This document shows, in pieces, positions 33,920 to 44,381 of a DNA stretch of 64,000 nt. Positions within the stretch are counted from its first letter, which is position 1, and each line of letters begins with the position of its first letter. The notes under the pieces are model-generated. The model was not told the origin of the DNA. It was given only the letters and a program-made list of their open reading frames with translations, and did no database searches. Where the stretch lies: assembly GCA_046330285.1 (NCBI GenBank), contig JAXLSX010000001.1:310001-374000 (forward strand), read 5' to 3'. Origin of the DNA: RHKX01 sp046330285. GTDB taxonomy: Bacteria; Actinomycetota; Thermoleophilia; Solirubrobacterales; 70-9. The translations under genes were made by a program, and so were the position numbers.

Positions 33920-34318
33920 GTGCTCTTCGTCGACACCTCGTTTCTGTACGCCGCGCTGGACCGGCGGGACGACCGCCATGAGGACGCCGTCGCGGTCCTC
34001 GATGAGGCCAGCGGTCAGGGGCTCCTCACCACTTCGCATGTACTCGGCGAGAGCTGGACGCTGACCCGGCGGCGACTCGGGCATCGAGCGGCGGTGAGCC
34101 TGCTTGAGGCCGTGCGCCAGAGCCGGCTCTACACGGTCGTCACGCCCGGACAGCGGCTCGAGGAGCGCGCCTTCGAATGGCTCCACGGCCATGACGAGCG
34201 CGAGTACTCATCCGTGGACGCGGTCAGCTTCGTGACGATGCGAGACCGTAGCGTGGACACCGCACTTGCCTTCGACGCCGACTTCGAGGCTGCGGGATTC
34301 AGCACTCTGCGGGGATAG
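33920..34318 (+). CDS. PIN-domain toxin
   Basis: A 132-residue PIN protein: LFVDTSFLYAALDRRDDRH, then SHVLGESWTL, then SVDAVSFVTMRDRSVDTALAFDADF carry the four acidic residues of the active site. It starts at GTG 33920, directly after the antitoxin. It is a likely RNA-cleaving toxin held by the upstream antitoxin. Confidence 0.85.
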   Translation: MLFVDTSFLYAALDRRDDRHEDAVAVLDEASGQGLLTTSHVLGESWTLTRRRLGHRAAVSLLEAVRQSRLYTVVTPGQRLEERAFEWLHGHDEREYSSVDAVSFVTMRDRSVDTALAFDADFEAAGFSTLRG

Positions 34319-34367
34319 CGTCGCCGCGACACCCGGACCGCGCCGCGCGGTCGCTTACCTTCGACGG

Positions 34368-36539
34368 GTGAGCCGAACGATCGAACAGGAGGCGCTGATC
34401 GACGCCGGCCCGGCGGGCGGGGATCCGTTCGAGGGCGAGGTGACGATCGACTTCTTCCGGTTCGTCTCCGACGACGGGACGTTCGCGGTCTGCGAGGCGA
34501 CGCTCGAGGACGGCACGGCGATGCCGCTGGTCGGCGCGCTCGGCCATCTGACCGAGGAGGAGCGGGCGCTCGTCCGCGGCACCGTCGAGCACCACAGCCG
34601 CCACGGCCTGCAGATCACCGTCGCCGAGGCCCAGCCACTCGACCCGACCGGGGCCGAGGGCGCCCGCCGCTACCTGCGTTCGCTGCCGGGGATCGGGCGC
34701 AAGCGGGCCGAGGAGCTGGTCGCCGAGCACGGGGAGAACGTCTTCGACGTCATCGACTCCGACCCCTACGCCGTCTTCAACGCGCTCAGGGGCGTCGGCC
34801 CTGAGGCCGCCGAGCGCGCCGCCGACGACTGGGCCGAGCGGCGGATGGAGCGCCGCCTCTACACGCTGCTCGCGCCCTATGGGCTCGCCCGCTACGTGAC
34901 CGAGGTGGTGGCCCTGCACGGGTCGGGGGCGGCGGAGATGGTGCTCGAGGATCCCTACTCGCTGACGCAGATCAGCGGCATCGGCTTCCACAGCGCCGAC
35001 CGCCTCGCCGTCGACCACGGGGTCGAGCCCGGCTCGCGGTCGCGCACCCGCGCCGCCGCCGTCCACGCCCTGCGCGAGGCCGAGAACCGCGGCCACACCC
35101 ACCTGCCGAAGCAGGAGATGCTCGCCGTGATGCGCGAGCTGCTCGGCACCGAGCCGTCCCTTCCCCACCTCGACGGCGACGAGGCGATCGTCGCCGAGGA
35201 CGGGCGCTTCTACCGCGAGTGGACCTGGCGGGCGGAGCGCTGGCTGGCGGCGACGCTCGCCGGCATGGCCCGCTCGGAGCCGGCCTGGAACAAGCCGCCA
35301 CTCGACGGCGAGACCGAGGGGCTGACCGACCAGCAGGCCGAGGCCGTGACGAACGCCCTGACCCGGAGGTTGTCGGTGATCACCGGCGGTCCCGGCACCG
35401 GCAAGACCCACCTGACCCACGCGCTCGTGCTGATGGCGGCGACCCGGAACCTGAAGATCCGCCTGCTGGCGCCGACCGGCCGCGCGGCACGACGGCTGAC
35501 CGAAGCCACCGAGGGCGCCCCGGCCTCGACCATCCACAAGGCGCTCGAGTGGATCCCCGGCGAGATCCCCGGCAAGGACGAGGACGCCCCGGTGGAGGCC
35601 GACCTCGTGATCGTCGACGAGGCGTCGATGCTGTCGCTCGAGATCTGTCGCCACCTCGTCGCCGCGATCGCGCCGAAGACCCACCTGGTCCTGATCGGCG
35701 ACGTCGACCAGCTCCCCCCGGTCGGCCCCGGCAAGCCGTTCTGCGAGGTGATCGAGTCCGGGCTCGTCCCGACCGTCCGGCTCGAGCACGTCTTCCGGCA
35801 GGCGCGGCGATCGATGATCGTCGGCGCCGCCCACTCGATCCGGGTCGGCGAGCCGCCCCGTCGGGAGCCGCTGAGCGGCGAGGGCGACGAGGAGGTCGCC
35901 GAGATCCACGACTTCTTCCGCCACAGCCGCTCGACCGCCGCGGCGCTCGCCGACGACGTGGTCACGATCGCGACCGAGCGGATCCCGGCAGAGTTCGGAT
36001 TCGACCCGGCCCGGCAGGTCCAGATCCTCTCGCCGATGTACCGGGGCGCGCTCGGGATCGACGAGCTCCACCGGCGGATGCGCGACGTGATCTGCGGCGG
36101 CTCGGCCGAGCGGGTGCTCGAGGGCCGCTTCCGCGTCGGCGAGAAGGTGATCACGACCCGCGGCATCCCCGAGCTCGAGATCGCCAACGGGACGATCTTC
36201 GTCGTCGACTCCGCCGACGACGTCCGATCCCAGCTCCGGGTGGAGACCGACCTCGGCGACTTCGTCCAGATTCCCTACGCCGACTGCCGGGCGCTCCGCG
36301 GCGCCTTCTGCACCTCGGTCCACAAGGCGCAGGGAATCGAGGTCCCGGCGGTGATCGTCTGCCTCCACTCCAGCCACGCGCCGCAGCTGCTCTCGCGGAA
36401 CCTCCTCTACACCGCCGTCACCCGCGCCCAGAAGCTCTGCGTCCTCGCGGGAGACGACCGCGCGATCGCCCGAGCGCTCCGCAACACCGACGCGACCGAC
36501 CGCCACTCGCTGCTCCGCGAGCGGATGCTCGCGGACTGA
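34368..36539 (+). CDS. RecD2-type ATP-dependent DNA helicase
   Basis: A 723-residue superfamily 1B helicase. The N-terminus has an OB-like region and helix-hairpin-helix repeats (SLPGIGRKRAEELV, LRGVGPEAAERA), absent from RecBCD RecD and typical of RecD2. The motor shows GGPGTGKTHLTHA (Walker A), VIVDEASMLSLEI (Walker B), GDVDQLPPVGPGKP and CTSVHKAQGIEVPAVIV with NLLYTAVTRAQKL at the C-terminus. RecD2 unwinds 5' to 3' and works without RecBC. It starts at GTG 34368; the longer frame upstream overlaps the toxin gene. No recB or recC genes are nearby, supporting the RecD2 assignment. Confidence 0.92.
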   Translation: MSRTIEQEALIDAGPAGGDPFEGEVTIDFFRFVSDDGTFAVCEATLEDGTAMPLVGALGHLTEEERALVRGTVEHHSRHGLQITVAEAQPLDPTGAEGARRYLRSLPGIGRKRAEELVAEHGENVFDVIDSDPYAVFNALRGVGPEAAERAADDWAERRMERRLYTLLAPYGLARYVTEVVALHGSGAAEMVLEDPYSLTQISGIGFHSADRLAVDHGVEPGSRSRTRAAAVHALREAENRGHTHLPKQEMLAVMRELLGTEPSLPHLDGDEAIVAEDGRFYREWTWRAERWLAATLAGMARSEPAWNKPPLDGETEGLTDQQAEAVTNALTRRLSVITGGPGTGKTHLTHALVLMAATRNLKIRLLAPTGRAARRLTEATEGAPASTIHKALEWIPGEIPGKDEDAPVEADLVIVDEASMLSLEICRHLVAAIAPKTHLVLIGDVDQLPPVGPGKPFCEVIESGLVPTVRLEHVFRQARRSMIVGAAHSIRVGEPPRREPLSGEGDEEVAEIHDFFRHSRSTAAALADDVVTIATERIPAEFGFDPARQVQILSPMYRGALGIDELHRRMRDVICGGSAERVLEGRFRVGEKVITTRGIPELEIANGTIFVVDSADDVRSQLRVETDLGDFVQIPYADCRALRGAFCTSVHKAQGIEVPAVIVCLHSSHAPQLLSRNLLYTAVTRAQKLCVLAGDDRAIARALRNTDATDRHSLLRERMLAD

Positions 36540-36543
36540 GTCG

Positions 36544-36933
36544 TCACCAGCCGGTGCCCCGGGGGTCGAAGTCCAGGAGGCGACGGTCGCGGGTGAGGAG
36601 CTCGGCGCCCTCGGCTCGGGCGGTCGCGTAGATCAGTCGATCGGCCGGATCGCCGGGAAAGGACTCCGGAAGGAGCCCCGCCGCGGTCGCCGTCGAGGGG
36701 ACCAGCGGGACCGAGGAGAGCCCGGGCCGTGCGAGCGCCTGCCGGATCCAGCGCTCGACCGGGCGGTCGAACTCGATCCGGCCCTTCGCGGCGAGCATGG
36801 CGACCTCCCAGCAGGAGATCGACGCCAGGAGGATCGTGCCGGCCTCCGCGATCCGGGCGGCGGCCCGGCTGCTGAGCCGCGTGGGATCCGCCGCCCACCA
36901 GATCCAGACATGGGTGTCGAGCAGGACCGTCAA
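36544..36933 (-). CDS. PIN-domain toxin of a Phd/PIN pair
   Basis: A 129-residue PIN domain: VLLDTHVWIWWAADP, then SISCWEVAMLAAKGRI, and DPADRLIYATARAEGAELLTRD supply the acids. The start at TTG 36933 overlaps the antitoxin's TGA by four bases (TTGA); a GTG at 36960 would run deep into the antitoxin and is less likely. This type, paired with Phd/YefM antitoxins, is common in actinobacteria. Confidence 0.86.
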   Translation of the reverse strand: MTVLLDTHVWIWWAADPTRLSSRAAARIAEAGTILLASISCWEVAMLAAKGRIEFDRPVERWIRQALARPGLSSVPLVPSTATAAGLLPESFPGDPADRLIYATARAEGAELLTRDRRLLDFDPRGTGW

Positions 36934-37175
36934 GCGGCCGGCGGTCCGGCCGCAGTCCACTCGGCGTCGATCGGCTCGACGAGCTCGTCGTCGTCGACCA
37001 GCTGGCGGACCGACCCTTCGAGGCTGGCGTCCTCGTCCACCGGAACGACCTGGGCCACGGCCTTGCCACGCTTGGTGATCACGAGCTCGGCGCCGGACTC
37101 GGCCACCTCGTCAAGCAGGGCAAGGCATCGAGCCTTGAACGCGGAAGCGGAGATTTCAGTCATGACCGTGGTCAT
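36930..37175 (-). CDS. Phd/YefM-type antitoxin
   Basis: An 81-residue protein: TEISASAFKARCLALLDEVA followed by LVITKRGKAVAQVVPVD is the Phd/YefM fold, which binds operator DNA as dimers and masks the toxin with its acidic C-terminus. It starts at ATG 37175; a second ATG four codons in is possible. A palindrome overlaps its start codon and another lies just upstream. Confidence 0.86.
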   Translation of the reverse strand: MTTVMTEISASAFKARCLALLDEVAESGAELVITKRGKAVAQVVPVDEDASLEGSVRQLVDDDELVEPIDAEWTAAGPPAA

Positions 37176-37186
37176 CTTACCATGGT
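37162..37186. promoter_or_regulatory. Two palindromes at the Phd antitoxin start
   Basis: ATGACC-GT-GGTCAT (37162-37175) covers the start codon, and ACCATGGT (37179-37186) lies four bases upstream. Paired palindromes at this place are typical of Phd/YefM autoregulation. Confidence 0.4.
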
Positions 37187-37265
37187 CCTTTCCGTCGACA
37201 TTGCTTCACTGGACGTTCGTCCGCCACCCGGTTGCCGGACGGTGCCGGGTGTGCGAGTCTTCGCC

Positions 37266-37676
37266 ATGATGATTTCGCGAGTGGGATCGCGTGCATTTGC
37301 GGCCCTCGCCGCGGCGGCCGCGACCTGCCTGATCGCCGCATCGTTCGCCGCTGCGGCCGGATCCGCGAAGTCGTCTCTGACGATCGTCGACGCGGGGACG
37401 CAGAACGGCTCCTATCTCTCCACCGGGATCGTCGAGTCGGACGAGAAGGCGTGCGTCGCCGACCGCAAGGTGAAGTTCATCGTCAAGCGGCCGGGCGGGA
37501 AGGAAACCCTCGACACCGCGAGGACCTCCGACCGCGGGGGCTGGTTCTCGAAGGTTCCCGAGTCCGAATACACCGACGGCGGGGTCACCGGCACGCTCTA
37601 CAAGCTGGTTCCGCGCAAGGTCAAGAAGGGCGGCGGCAAGATCAGGTGCGGCGGCTTGAAGGTGGCGCCGGCATGA
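37266..37676 (+). CDS. Small secreted protein, tandem family member 1
   Basis: A 136-residue protein with a signal peptide (FAALAAAAATCLIAASFAAAAG). The mature domain has ACVADRKVKFIVKRPGGKE, TARTSDRGGWFSKVP and a final KIRCGGLKV, so two cysteines flank a beta-rich core. Three paralogues follow directly. It starts at ATG 37266. The next gene's ATG overlaps this stop. It is probably exported; the role is unknown. Confidence 0.7.
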   Translation: MMISRVGSRAFAALAAAAATCLIAASFAAAAGSAKSSLTIVDAGTQNGSYLSTGIVESDEKACVADRKVKFIVKRPGGKETLDTARTSDRGGWFSKVPESEYTDGGVTGTLYKLVPRKVKKGGGKIRCGGLKVAPA

Positions 37677-38074
37677 GGCGCGCGGTCCTCGCGGCACTTA
37701 CAGCCGTGAGCTTCCTGCTCGTGCCGGCCGCCGAGGCGGCGGGGCCCGTGACGACGAAGGTGGGCCTGGACCTCTTCACCACCATGAACGGGACCGTCTA
37801 CGCGCTCGGGAGCGTGTCCTCCCCCGAGGAGCGATGCGTGGCGGGGCGCGAGGTGGAGGTCTACCTGCTCTCGACCGACGGCGGTCCGGTCTACATCGAC
37901 ACCGCCCGCAGTGGCGACCGCGGCGGCTGGGGCGGCATCCGCAGCGAAGCGAGCCTGCCCAACAACGCTTACAACGCGGTGCGCCTGGTCGTCCTCAAGT
38001 CGACGGTGAAGGTCTCCAAGCACAAGCGGATCACATGCGGCGGCAAGACCAAGACGGCGAGCTTCGGCGGCTGA
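37673..38074 (+). CDS. Small secreted protein, tandem family member 2
   Basis: A 133-residue paralogue: signal peptide LAALTAVSFLLVPAAEAA, then RCVAGREVEVYLLSTDGGP, TARSGDRGGWGGI and a C-terminal ITCGGKTKT. It overlaps the first gene by 4 bases (ATGA), so the group is one translationally coupled operon. Confidence 0.7.
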   Translation: MRRAVLAALTAVSFLLVPAAEAAGPVTTKVGLDLFTTMNGTVYALGSVSSPEERCVAGREVEVYLLSTDGGPVYIDTARSGDRGGWGGIRSEASLPNNAYNAVRLVVLKSTVKVSKHKRITCGGKTKTASFGG

Positions 38075-38081
38075 CGGCCGC

Positions 38082-38477
38082 GTGCGCTGGATGATCCGTC
38101 GTGCCACAGGACTCGCGCTCGCCGTGCTGGCGACGATGGCGGTCGCCGAGGCTCCGGCGGGCGCGGCGGCGGTGCCCTCCGATCTCGGGTTTCTCGGTCT
38201 CGCGGGGGTTCCCAACGAGGGGTTCGTCGTCTACGGGCAGGTGACGTCGCCGAAGCCGAAATGCGTGGCCGGGCGGAAGATCACCGTGACGCTGGTCTCA
38301 CTGGAGGGCGACAAGGTTCGCGACACAGCCGTCAGCTCCACCCACGGCGGCTGGCTCGCCCACTTCAAGTCCAATGCGGTTCCCGACATCGACCAGGTGA
38401 AGATGGTCCTGCAGAAGCGGTCCACGACCAAGGGCGGGAAGACCCTCAAGTGCGACGACGACAAGCTGGCGGTCTGA
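38082..38477 (+). CDS. Small secreted protein, tandem family member 3
   Basis: A 131-residue paralogue starting at GTG 38082. The signal peptide is followed by KCVAGRKITVTLVSLEGDK, a TAVSSTHGGWLAHF variant of the central motif, and KTLKCDDDKL at the end. It lies seven bases after member 2, and its TGA shares a base with the next ATG. Confidence 0.7.
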   Translation: MRWMIRRATGLALAVLATMAVAEAPAGAAAVPSDLGFLGLAGVPNEGFVVYGQVTSPKPKCVAGRKITVTLVSLEGDKVRDTAVSSTHGGWLAHFKSNAVPDIDQVKMVLQKRSTTKGGKTLKCDDDKLAV

Positions 38478-38896
38478 TGGGCCGACGACGACTCGCAGCA
38501 GTGGCGATCGCCGCCCTCGCCCTGGCATCCGGGGTCGCCGATGCGACCGCCGGGACGAAGGTCCTGGTCGGCACGAAGGTCAGCATCATCAACGTCGCCT
38601 CCGACCCCCAGCAGGCCTACGTGCTCGGGACGCTCGGCTCGTCGAAGCCGCAATGCGTCGGAGGCCGCGAGATCCGGGTGACGCTGGTTCCGGTCAAGGG
38701 CAAGCCGGTGCCCTTCGACGTGGCCCGCGCATCGGACCCCGGCGGCGGCTGGCTGGCCGTGGCGGCGACCGCCCCGCTCATCGACAAGGGCCCCTTCGAG
38801 AAGGCGGTCGCGAAGGCGCCGGCGAAGACCATCAAGGTCGGCAAGAAGCAGATCGTCTGCAAGGCCGCGAAGGCCTCCTTCATCACTGCGGAGTAG
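38477..38896 (+). CDS. Small secreted protein, tandem family member 4
   Basis: A 139-residue paralogue: signal peptide LAAVAIAALALASGVADATA, then QCVGGREIRVTLVPVKGKP, ARASDPGGGWLAV and KQIVCKAAKA. The start overlaps the preceding stop in TGATG. It is the last of four tandem copies. Confidence 0.7.
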   Translation: MGRRRLAAVAIAALALASGVADATAGTKVLVGTKVSIINVASDPQQAYVLGTLGSSKPQCVGGREIRVTLVPVKGKPVPFDVARASDPGGGWLAVAATAPLIDKGPFEKAVAKAPAKTIKVGKKQIVCKAAKASFITAE

Positions 38897-38902
38897 CGGC
38901 GC

Positions 38903-40148
<1,246 letters not shown>

Positions 40149-40167
40149 CGGGTCGATGCTGACCGAT

Positions 40168-41961
40168 CTACCGGATGGGCGTGTCGGCGGAGATGTCGTC
40201 GGCGTCGCGGCCCGCCATCGCGACGAGCAGCGGACCGAGGAACCAGGGGATGTAGAGGTAGAACCAATGCTCGAGCACGAGCTCGACGCCGATGGTCAGC
40301 GCCGCGGCGAGGGCGGCGATCTGGATCATCGTCCGCCGCCACGGGACGAAGGCGACGAGCACCCCGAGGATCACGACGCCGGCCTTGAGCGCGGTGTGCA
40401 GCCATCGAGGTCGTTCTGGCCCCAGATGCGCTGAACGGGCTCTCGCGGTCGATCTGGGTCTTCACGGTCCGCTCCCAGAACATCGAGAGGCCCGGGTCGA
40501 CGGCCGGGTAGGCGAGAAAGAGGGCCGTGAAGAAGGCGAAGGCCAGCCCGAAGAGGACGAGCGGGCGCAGCGAGGTCCGGCGGTCGTCGCGGGTCGGGAG
40601 CCGGATGCCGCAGCGCCGGCGGCGAACAGCGGAAACAGCGGCAGGGTGACGAACTTGGCCATCGTCGCGATCGCGAGCAGGTTGCCGCGGGCGAGCGGGC
40701 TCGCGAAGAAGACGAGCGCCCAGATGACGAGGGCTGCGGGTCAGCTCGTCGTTGAGCTACTCTGCATGACGAACGCCGTGCAGGGATAGGCGACCCAGGC
40801 GAAGACCAGCGTCAGCCCGAGGACGTTGCCCTCGCGGTCGGGGAACCAGGCGGAGAGGGCGCGGCGGATGCGCCCGCCGCCGGCCTCCGGGTCGGCCTGG
40901 GCGGCCAACGGGTCGTCGGAGTCGTCGGGGTCATCGTCCTCGACGCTGCGACGCCGCCGGACGAGCATCAGCCCGAGCGCGAAGAGCCCGGCGAGCGTCA
41001 CGCAGTCGAAGAAGATCGTCGCCGCGTGCGCCGCGGGCAGGTCGTCCCAGCCGCCGCTCCACGGCAGCACGGCCTCGAACGGCACGTAGGCGAAGTAGTT
41101 GGCGGGGCCGTAGGTGTCGCCGGTCGGGTTGTCGGAGGGGAACGAGTCGTCGTAGATCGGCTTCGCGTCGGTGATCTTGTCGGCGCCGATCACGCCGGCG
41201 TAGCCGACGTCGATGACGCCCGAGTCGCCGAGGTTGCCGGCGAGCCGGAGCACGATCAGCGCGACGACCGCGGTCGTCATCAGCCAGACGGGGATGCTCG
41301 GGCGCAGGCCCTCCCCGGACGTCTCGTCGAGGCCGTGGCCGCGGAAGCCGATCCAGAGCATGCGGGCGAGCAGGTAGGCGAGCAGCGGATAGACGAGCGG
41401 GACCGAGGTGCCGATCTCCGCGGCGTTGAAGTAGGCCTGGCTGATCCCGAACGCGAGCAGCACCAGCAGGTCGAGGTGGACCCACTTGCGCCAGCGGCGG
41501 AAGTCGAAGAGGCCGGCGAAGAAGATCAGCGCCAGCGGGATCCAGATCCACGGCGAGTTGAGGATGTGGCCGAACTGCCCCGGCTTGCCGCGGGCCATCG
41601 GCCAGTCGACCGCGGGACCGGTCCACGACTGCGTCGCCTCCCCCGTCTCGCCGTCGACGATCACGAGGTTGACCTTCTCGCCGTTCAGGTAGTAGCCGAC
41701 CTCCCAGACCCGGACGCTCTCGGCCTTGACGTTGGCCGTCAGGGTGTCCTTCGAGGTCAGCTCGGCCTTGCGGGCGACGATCTTCGGGTCGGTGTCGGCG
41801 ACCTTGACCGCCGCTTCGGGCGTGATCGCGTAGTCGTCGGGCTTGGCGGGGAAGCCCGACGGCACCGGGGTCGTGCCCTCCGCCGAAGCGCCCGCGGCGA
41901 GCGCCAGCGCCCCGATCGCCGCCACGAGGACGGCGCAGATGATCGCCCCGGCGCGACTCAC
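40168..41961 (-). pseudogene. Multi-pass membrane protein, possibly GT87/mannosyltransferase-like, frameshifted
   Basis: The first 406 codons (41961 to 40741) are intact: signal-like helix, periplasmic PepSY-like segment (YAITPEAAVKVADTDPKI), then six or more membrane helices. From 40770 to 40390 the frame breaks at least five times: near 40749, 40740, 40615, 40428 and 40403. Joining the pieces gives VMQSS, NDELT, AALVIWALVFFASPLARGNLLA, FWERTVKTQIDRESPFS, IWGQNDLDG, and an end at GRDADDISADTPIR. The architecture resembles polyprenol-phosphate-sugar transferases of the GT87/DUF2029 type, but no catalytic motif is confirmed. It is a decayed gene or a poorly sequenced stretch. Confidence 0.65.
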
Positions 41962-41977
41962 GCCGGCGGGTCGGCGC

Positions 41978-42184
41978 TCACTGCTCGGGGCCCTGGTCCT
42001 CCGGCTTGGGCTTCTCGCGCGCCACCTGGGCGGCGGCCTTCGCCTTGTCGGATACCGATCCCTTGCCGCCGGCGATTCCCTTCATCCGGCCGGCCTTGTC
42101 CTTGAGGGCGTCGGTTCCGCCCTGCTGATCGATCAGGTCCTTCGCCTTCTGCGCGCGAGAGGAGAGCTTTCGGAAGTTGACCAT
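41978..42184 (-). CDS. Small hydrophilic protein
   Basis: A 68-residue, lysine- and glycine-rich helical protein (SSRAQKAKDLIDQQGGTDALKDKAG). The pattern resembles MT0933-like antitoxins or CsbD-like stress proteins, though the match is weak. There is no toxin gene adjacent. It is 16 bases upstream of the broken membrane gene on the same strand. Confidence 0.5.
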   Translation of the reverse strand: MVNFRKLSSRAQKAKDLIDQQGGTDALKDKAGRMKGIAGGKGSVSDKAKAAAQVAREKPKPEDQGPEQ

Positions 42185-42242
42185 GGGGGAACTATGCCAG
42201 CCCCCACCCGCGCGCCGGGGCGGGTGGGGCCGGCGGACGGGC

Positions 42243-42713
42243 TCAGCGGTCGAACGTCCAGAGCTTGTTGCCGATGAAGTTCACCGGCGTCGCGAGCGCC
42301 ACCGCGATCGCCTGGCTCGCCAGCTCCGGGAGGCCGGCGGAGACGAGCAGCTGGAGGATCGCGAGGTTGACGCCGAGGCCGACCAGGCTGACGGTGAAGA
42401 AGCGCGCCGCCTGGAAGCCGGCGTGGGCGTCCTTGGAGCCCTGGTGACGGAAGGTCCAGTGGCGGTTGAGCAGGAAGTTGTTGGTGACCGCGACCACGAA
42501 CGCGCCGACCGCGGCGAGCAGGTGGTTGACGTCTGCGCCCTTCGTCAGCAGCGTGAAGACGATCAGGTTGACGACGTAGCCCGAGCCGCCGACCACCGCG
42601 AAGTGGAAGAGCTGCACCCAGTTGGCCGGCTCCTTGGTCCCGAGGTGGACGCGGCGGATCAGCCCCCACGTCCAGTCGGCGGCGGCTTCCCATCTTCCGG
42701 GGGGCGGCTGCAC
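42243..42713 (-). CDS. GtrA family membrane protein
   Basis: A 156-residue protein with four hydrophobic helices: FHFAVVGGSGYVVNLIVF, LAAVGAFVVAVTNNFLLNRHWTF, ARFFTVSLVGLGVNLAILQLL and AIAVALATPVNFIGNKLWTF. FLLNRHWTF and NFIGNKLWTF are GtrA signatures. GtrA-type proteins help move lipid-linked sugars across the membrane. The start at GTG 42713 is chosen because AGGAGAGGGG lies six bases upstream; the longer frame runs into the neighbouring phosphodiesterase gene. Confidence 0.82.
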   Translation of the reverse strand: MQPPPGRWEAAADWTWGLIRRVHLGTKEPANWVQLFHFAVVGGSGYVVNLIVFTLLTKGADVNHLLAAVGAFVVAVTNNFLLNRHWTFRHQGSKDAHAGFQAARFFTVSLVGLGVNLAILQLLVSAGLPELASQAIAVALATPVNFIGNKLWTFDR

Positions 42714-42759
42714 AGCCGTCCCCTCTCCTGTCGGGAGGTCGTTCCCCACCGGGTGGATT

Positions 42760-44262
42760 CTAGTTTCCGAGCCCGAAGTGGCCCTCGATGAGGCCGTAGA
42801 CATCGCTGATCGCCCACTGCTCGCGATCGGGCCGCTCGCCGTCGACGCCGACGGTCAGCAGCGTCCCGAGCGAGTCGGTGGCGAGCAGCGAGCCATGGCT
42901 GCCGCCCGGGATGTGGGTGGTGCCGCCCCAGTCGACGCACTCCCAGCCGGTCGCGAGGCTTACGAGGATGTCGCCCGCGTTCGGGTTGTTGAGCGCCGCC
43001 CAGAGCCGCGAGAGCGCATCGGGGTAATCGTCGCTGAGAAAGGACCCGCCGACGATCCGGGCCCGGAGTGCAGCCGGGTCGCCGTCGAGCTCCCAGGTCC
43101 GTCCCCTGCGGTCGGCGACCTCGCCGCCGGGCCGGAACCGGAGCTCGATGCCGCTGCCGCTGACCGCGGCCCAGCGCCCGCGCCCGTCCTCCTCCGGCGT
43201 CAGCCAGGCGAGGAGATCGACGCCCTCGACCTCGTGCTCGAGGTGGGCGGAGACCTCGGCGCCGAGGCGGGCGCGCTCGCCGTCGTCGGCCGGCAGCAGC
43301 CAGATCGCGGCGGCTCGCCCGCTCGGCCCGACCGCGATCTGGTCGGTGGCGGTGAGCTCAGCGTTCGGCTGCAGGACCTGCCAGCGCTCGGCGAGGATCG
43401 CCTGGAGCTCGATCGGGTGCTCGACGAAGCTCTGCGCGTGGTCGGAGACGACGATGACGGCGTTGTCGGCGAGGAACTTCTCGATCCCGCCGTGGGCGCC
43501 GACCAGCTCGGCGAGGGCGTCGTCGGCGAGGGCGATCGACTCCTGCGTCTCCTCCGGCCCGTCCCGGTGGGAGTAGTAGTCGTTGTCGGGCAGCGAGAAC
43601 AGCATGAAGTCGTAGCGGTCGTTCTCGACGAGGTCGCGGCCGGCGACCGCCGAGTAGGCGTCGCGGGTTGCGGGGCGGGCGAAGGTCGGCTTCGCGTCGA
43701 GCTTGCGCGACGAGTAGAGCTCGCCGTAGAAGAGCTCCTCCGGCCCCCAGACCGCGTGGTGGAACTTCGTCGCGTTGACGAACGCCTTCAGCAGCCCCTC
43801 GAGCCCGACCTCGTGCCGGGTCCGGCCGCGGTAGATCAGAAACGGCGTACAGGCGGTCCGGTAGCCGGCGTCGGCGAGGCGCTCGAACAGCGTCGGGGTC
43901 TCGTAGTTGAGATGCCCCATGTTGAGGTTGTAGACGGTGTCGTAGAGCGCCCTGAAGAGGCCGAACGCACGCGTCGCCTCGAACGACGAGCCGTACTCGA
44001 CGTAGCGCTGCTCCGAGCGCCGGTACCAGTTCATCCCCGGGATCAGGTGGCGGTCGGGCCGCTCCCCGGTCGAGATCTCCGAGGTGCAGACGGGCGTCAC
44101 CGACGGGAACGAGGAGACGCAGTCGCCGACCAGCTCGCCGCGGTCGACGAGCTTCTTGAACGTCGGCGCGTCGCCCGCCGCGATCGTCTGCAGCAGCATG
44201 TCGGCGCGCAGCGAGTCGACGACGACCAGCACCAGCTTCCGTTGTCCCTCTGCCGTGGCCAT
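42760..44262 (-). CDS. Alkaline-phosphatase-fold phosphodiesterase / nucleotide pyrophosphatase
   Basis: A 500-residue protein of the alkaline phosphatase superfamily. Metal ligands and nucleophile are visible: VVDSLRADML near residue 15, FPSVTPVCTSEISTGERP (Thr nucleophile region), LPDNDYYSHRDGP, VVSDHAQSFVEH and IPGGSHGSLL near the C-terminus. It resembles bacterial type I phosphodiesterases/nucleotide pyrophosphatases. There is no signal peptide, so it may act inside the cell. The substrate is unknown. It is adjacent to GtrA in the same direction, which hints at glycan or nucleotide-sugar metabolism. Confidence 0.85.
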   Translation of the reverse strand: MATAEGQRKLVLVVVDSLRADMLLQTIAAGDAPTFKKLVDRGELVGDCVSSFPSVTPVCTSEISTGERPDRHLIPGMNWYRRSEQRYVEYGSSFEATRAFGLFRALYDTVYNLNMGHLNYETPTLFERLADAGYRTACTPFLIYRGRTRHEVGLEGLLKAFVNATKFHHAVWGPEELFYGELYSSRKLDAKPTFARPATRDAYSAVAGRDLVENDRYDFMLFSLPDNDYYSHRDGPEETQESIALADDALAELVGAHGGIEKFLADNAVIVVSDHAQSFVEHPIELQAILAERWQVLQPNAELTATDQIAVGPSGRAAAIWLLPADDGERARLGAEVSAHLEHEVEGVDLLAWLTPEEDGRGRWAAVSGSGIELRFRPGGEVADRRGRTWELDGDPAALRARIVGGSFLSDDYPDALSRLWAALNNPNAGDILVSLATGWECVDWGGTTHIPGGSHGSLLATDSLGTLLTVGVDGERPDREQWAISDVYGLIEGHFGLGN

Positions 44263-44381
44263 CCGGGCAGCGCAGGTTTGCAGACCCGGGGCGCGGCGTC
44301 GGCACCGATCTGGGTTTCCCCGCTATACCGGGAAAATCGGGATCGGTGACGACCGGGCATCGGGGCTGCGATCATCGGCGC

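Noticed and set aside
34299..36506. Long open frame opposite the RecD2-like helicase gene
   Set aside because: It is a shadow produced by high-GC codons; it has repetitive Arg/Asp/Gly/Val content and no motif, while the plus frame has complete helicase motifs.
37182..37265. Longer N-terminus for the first tandem secreted protein
   Set aside because: It would place a hydrophilic Pro/Arg stretch before the signal peptide. The ATG at 37266 gives a normal Sec signal.
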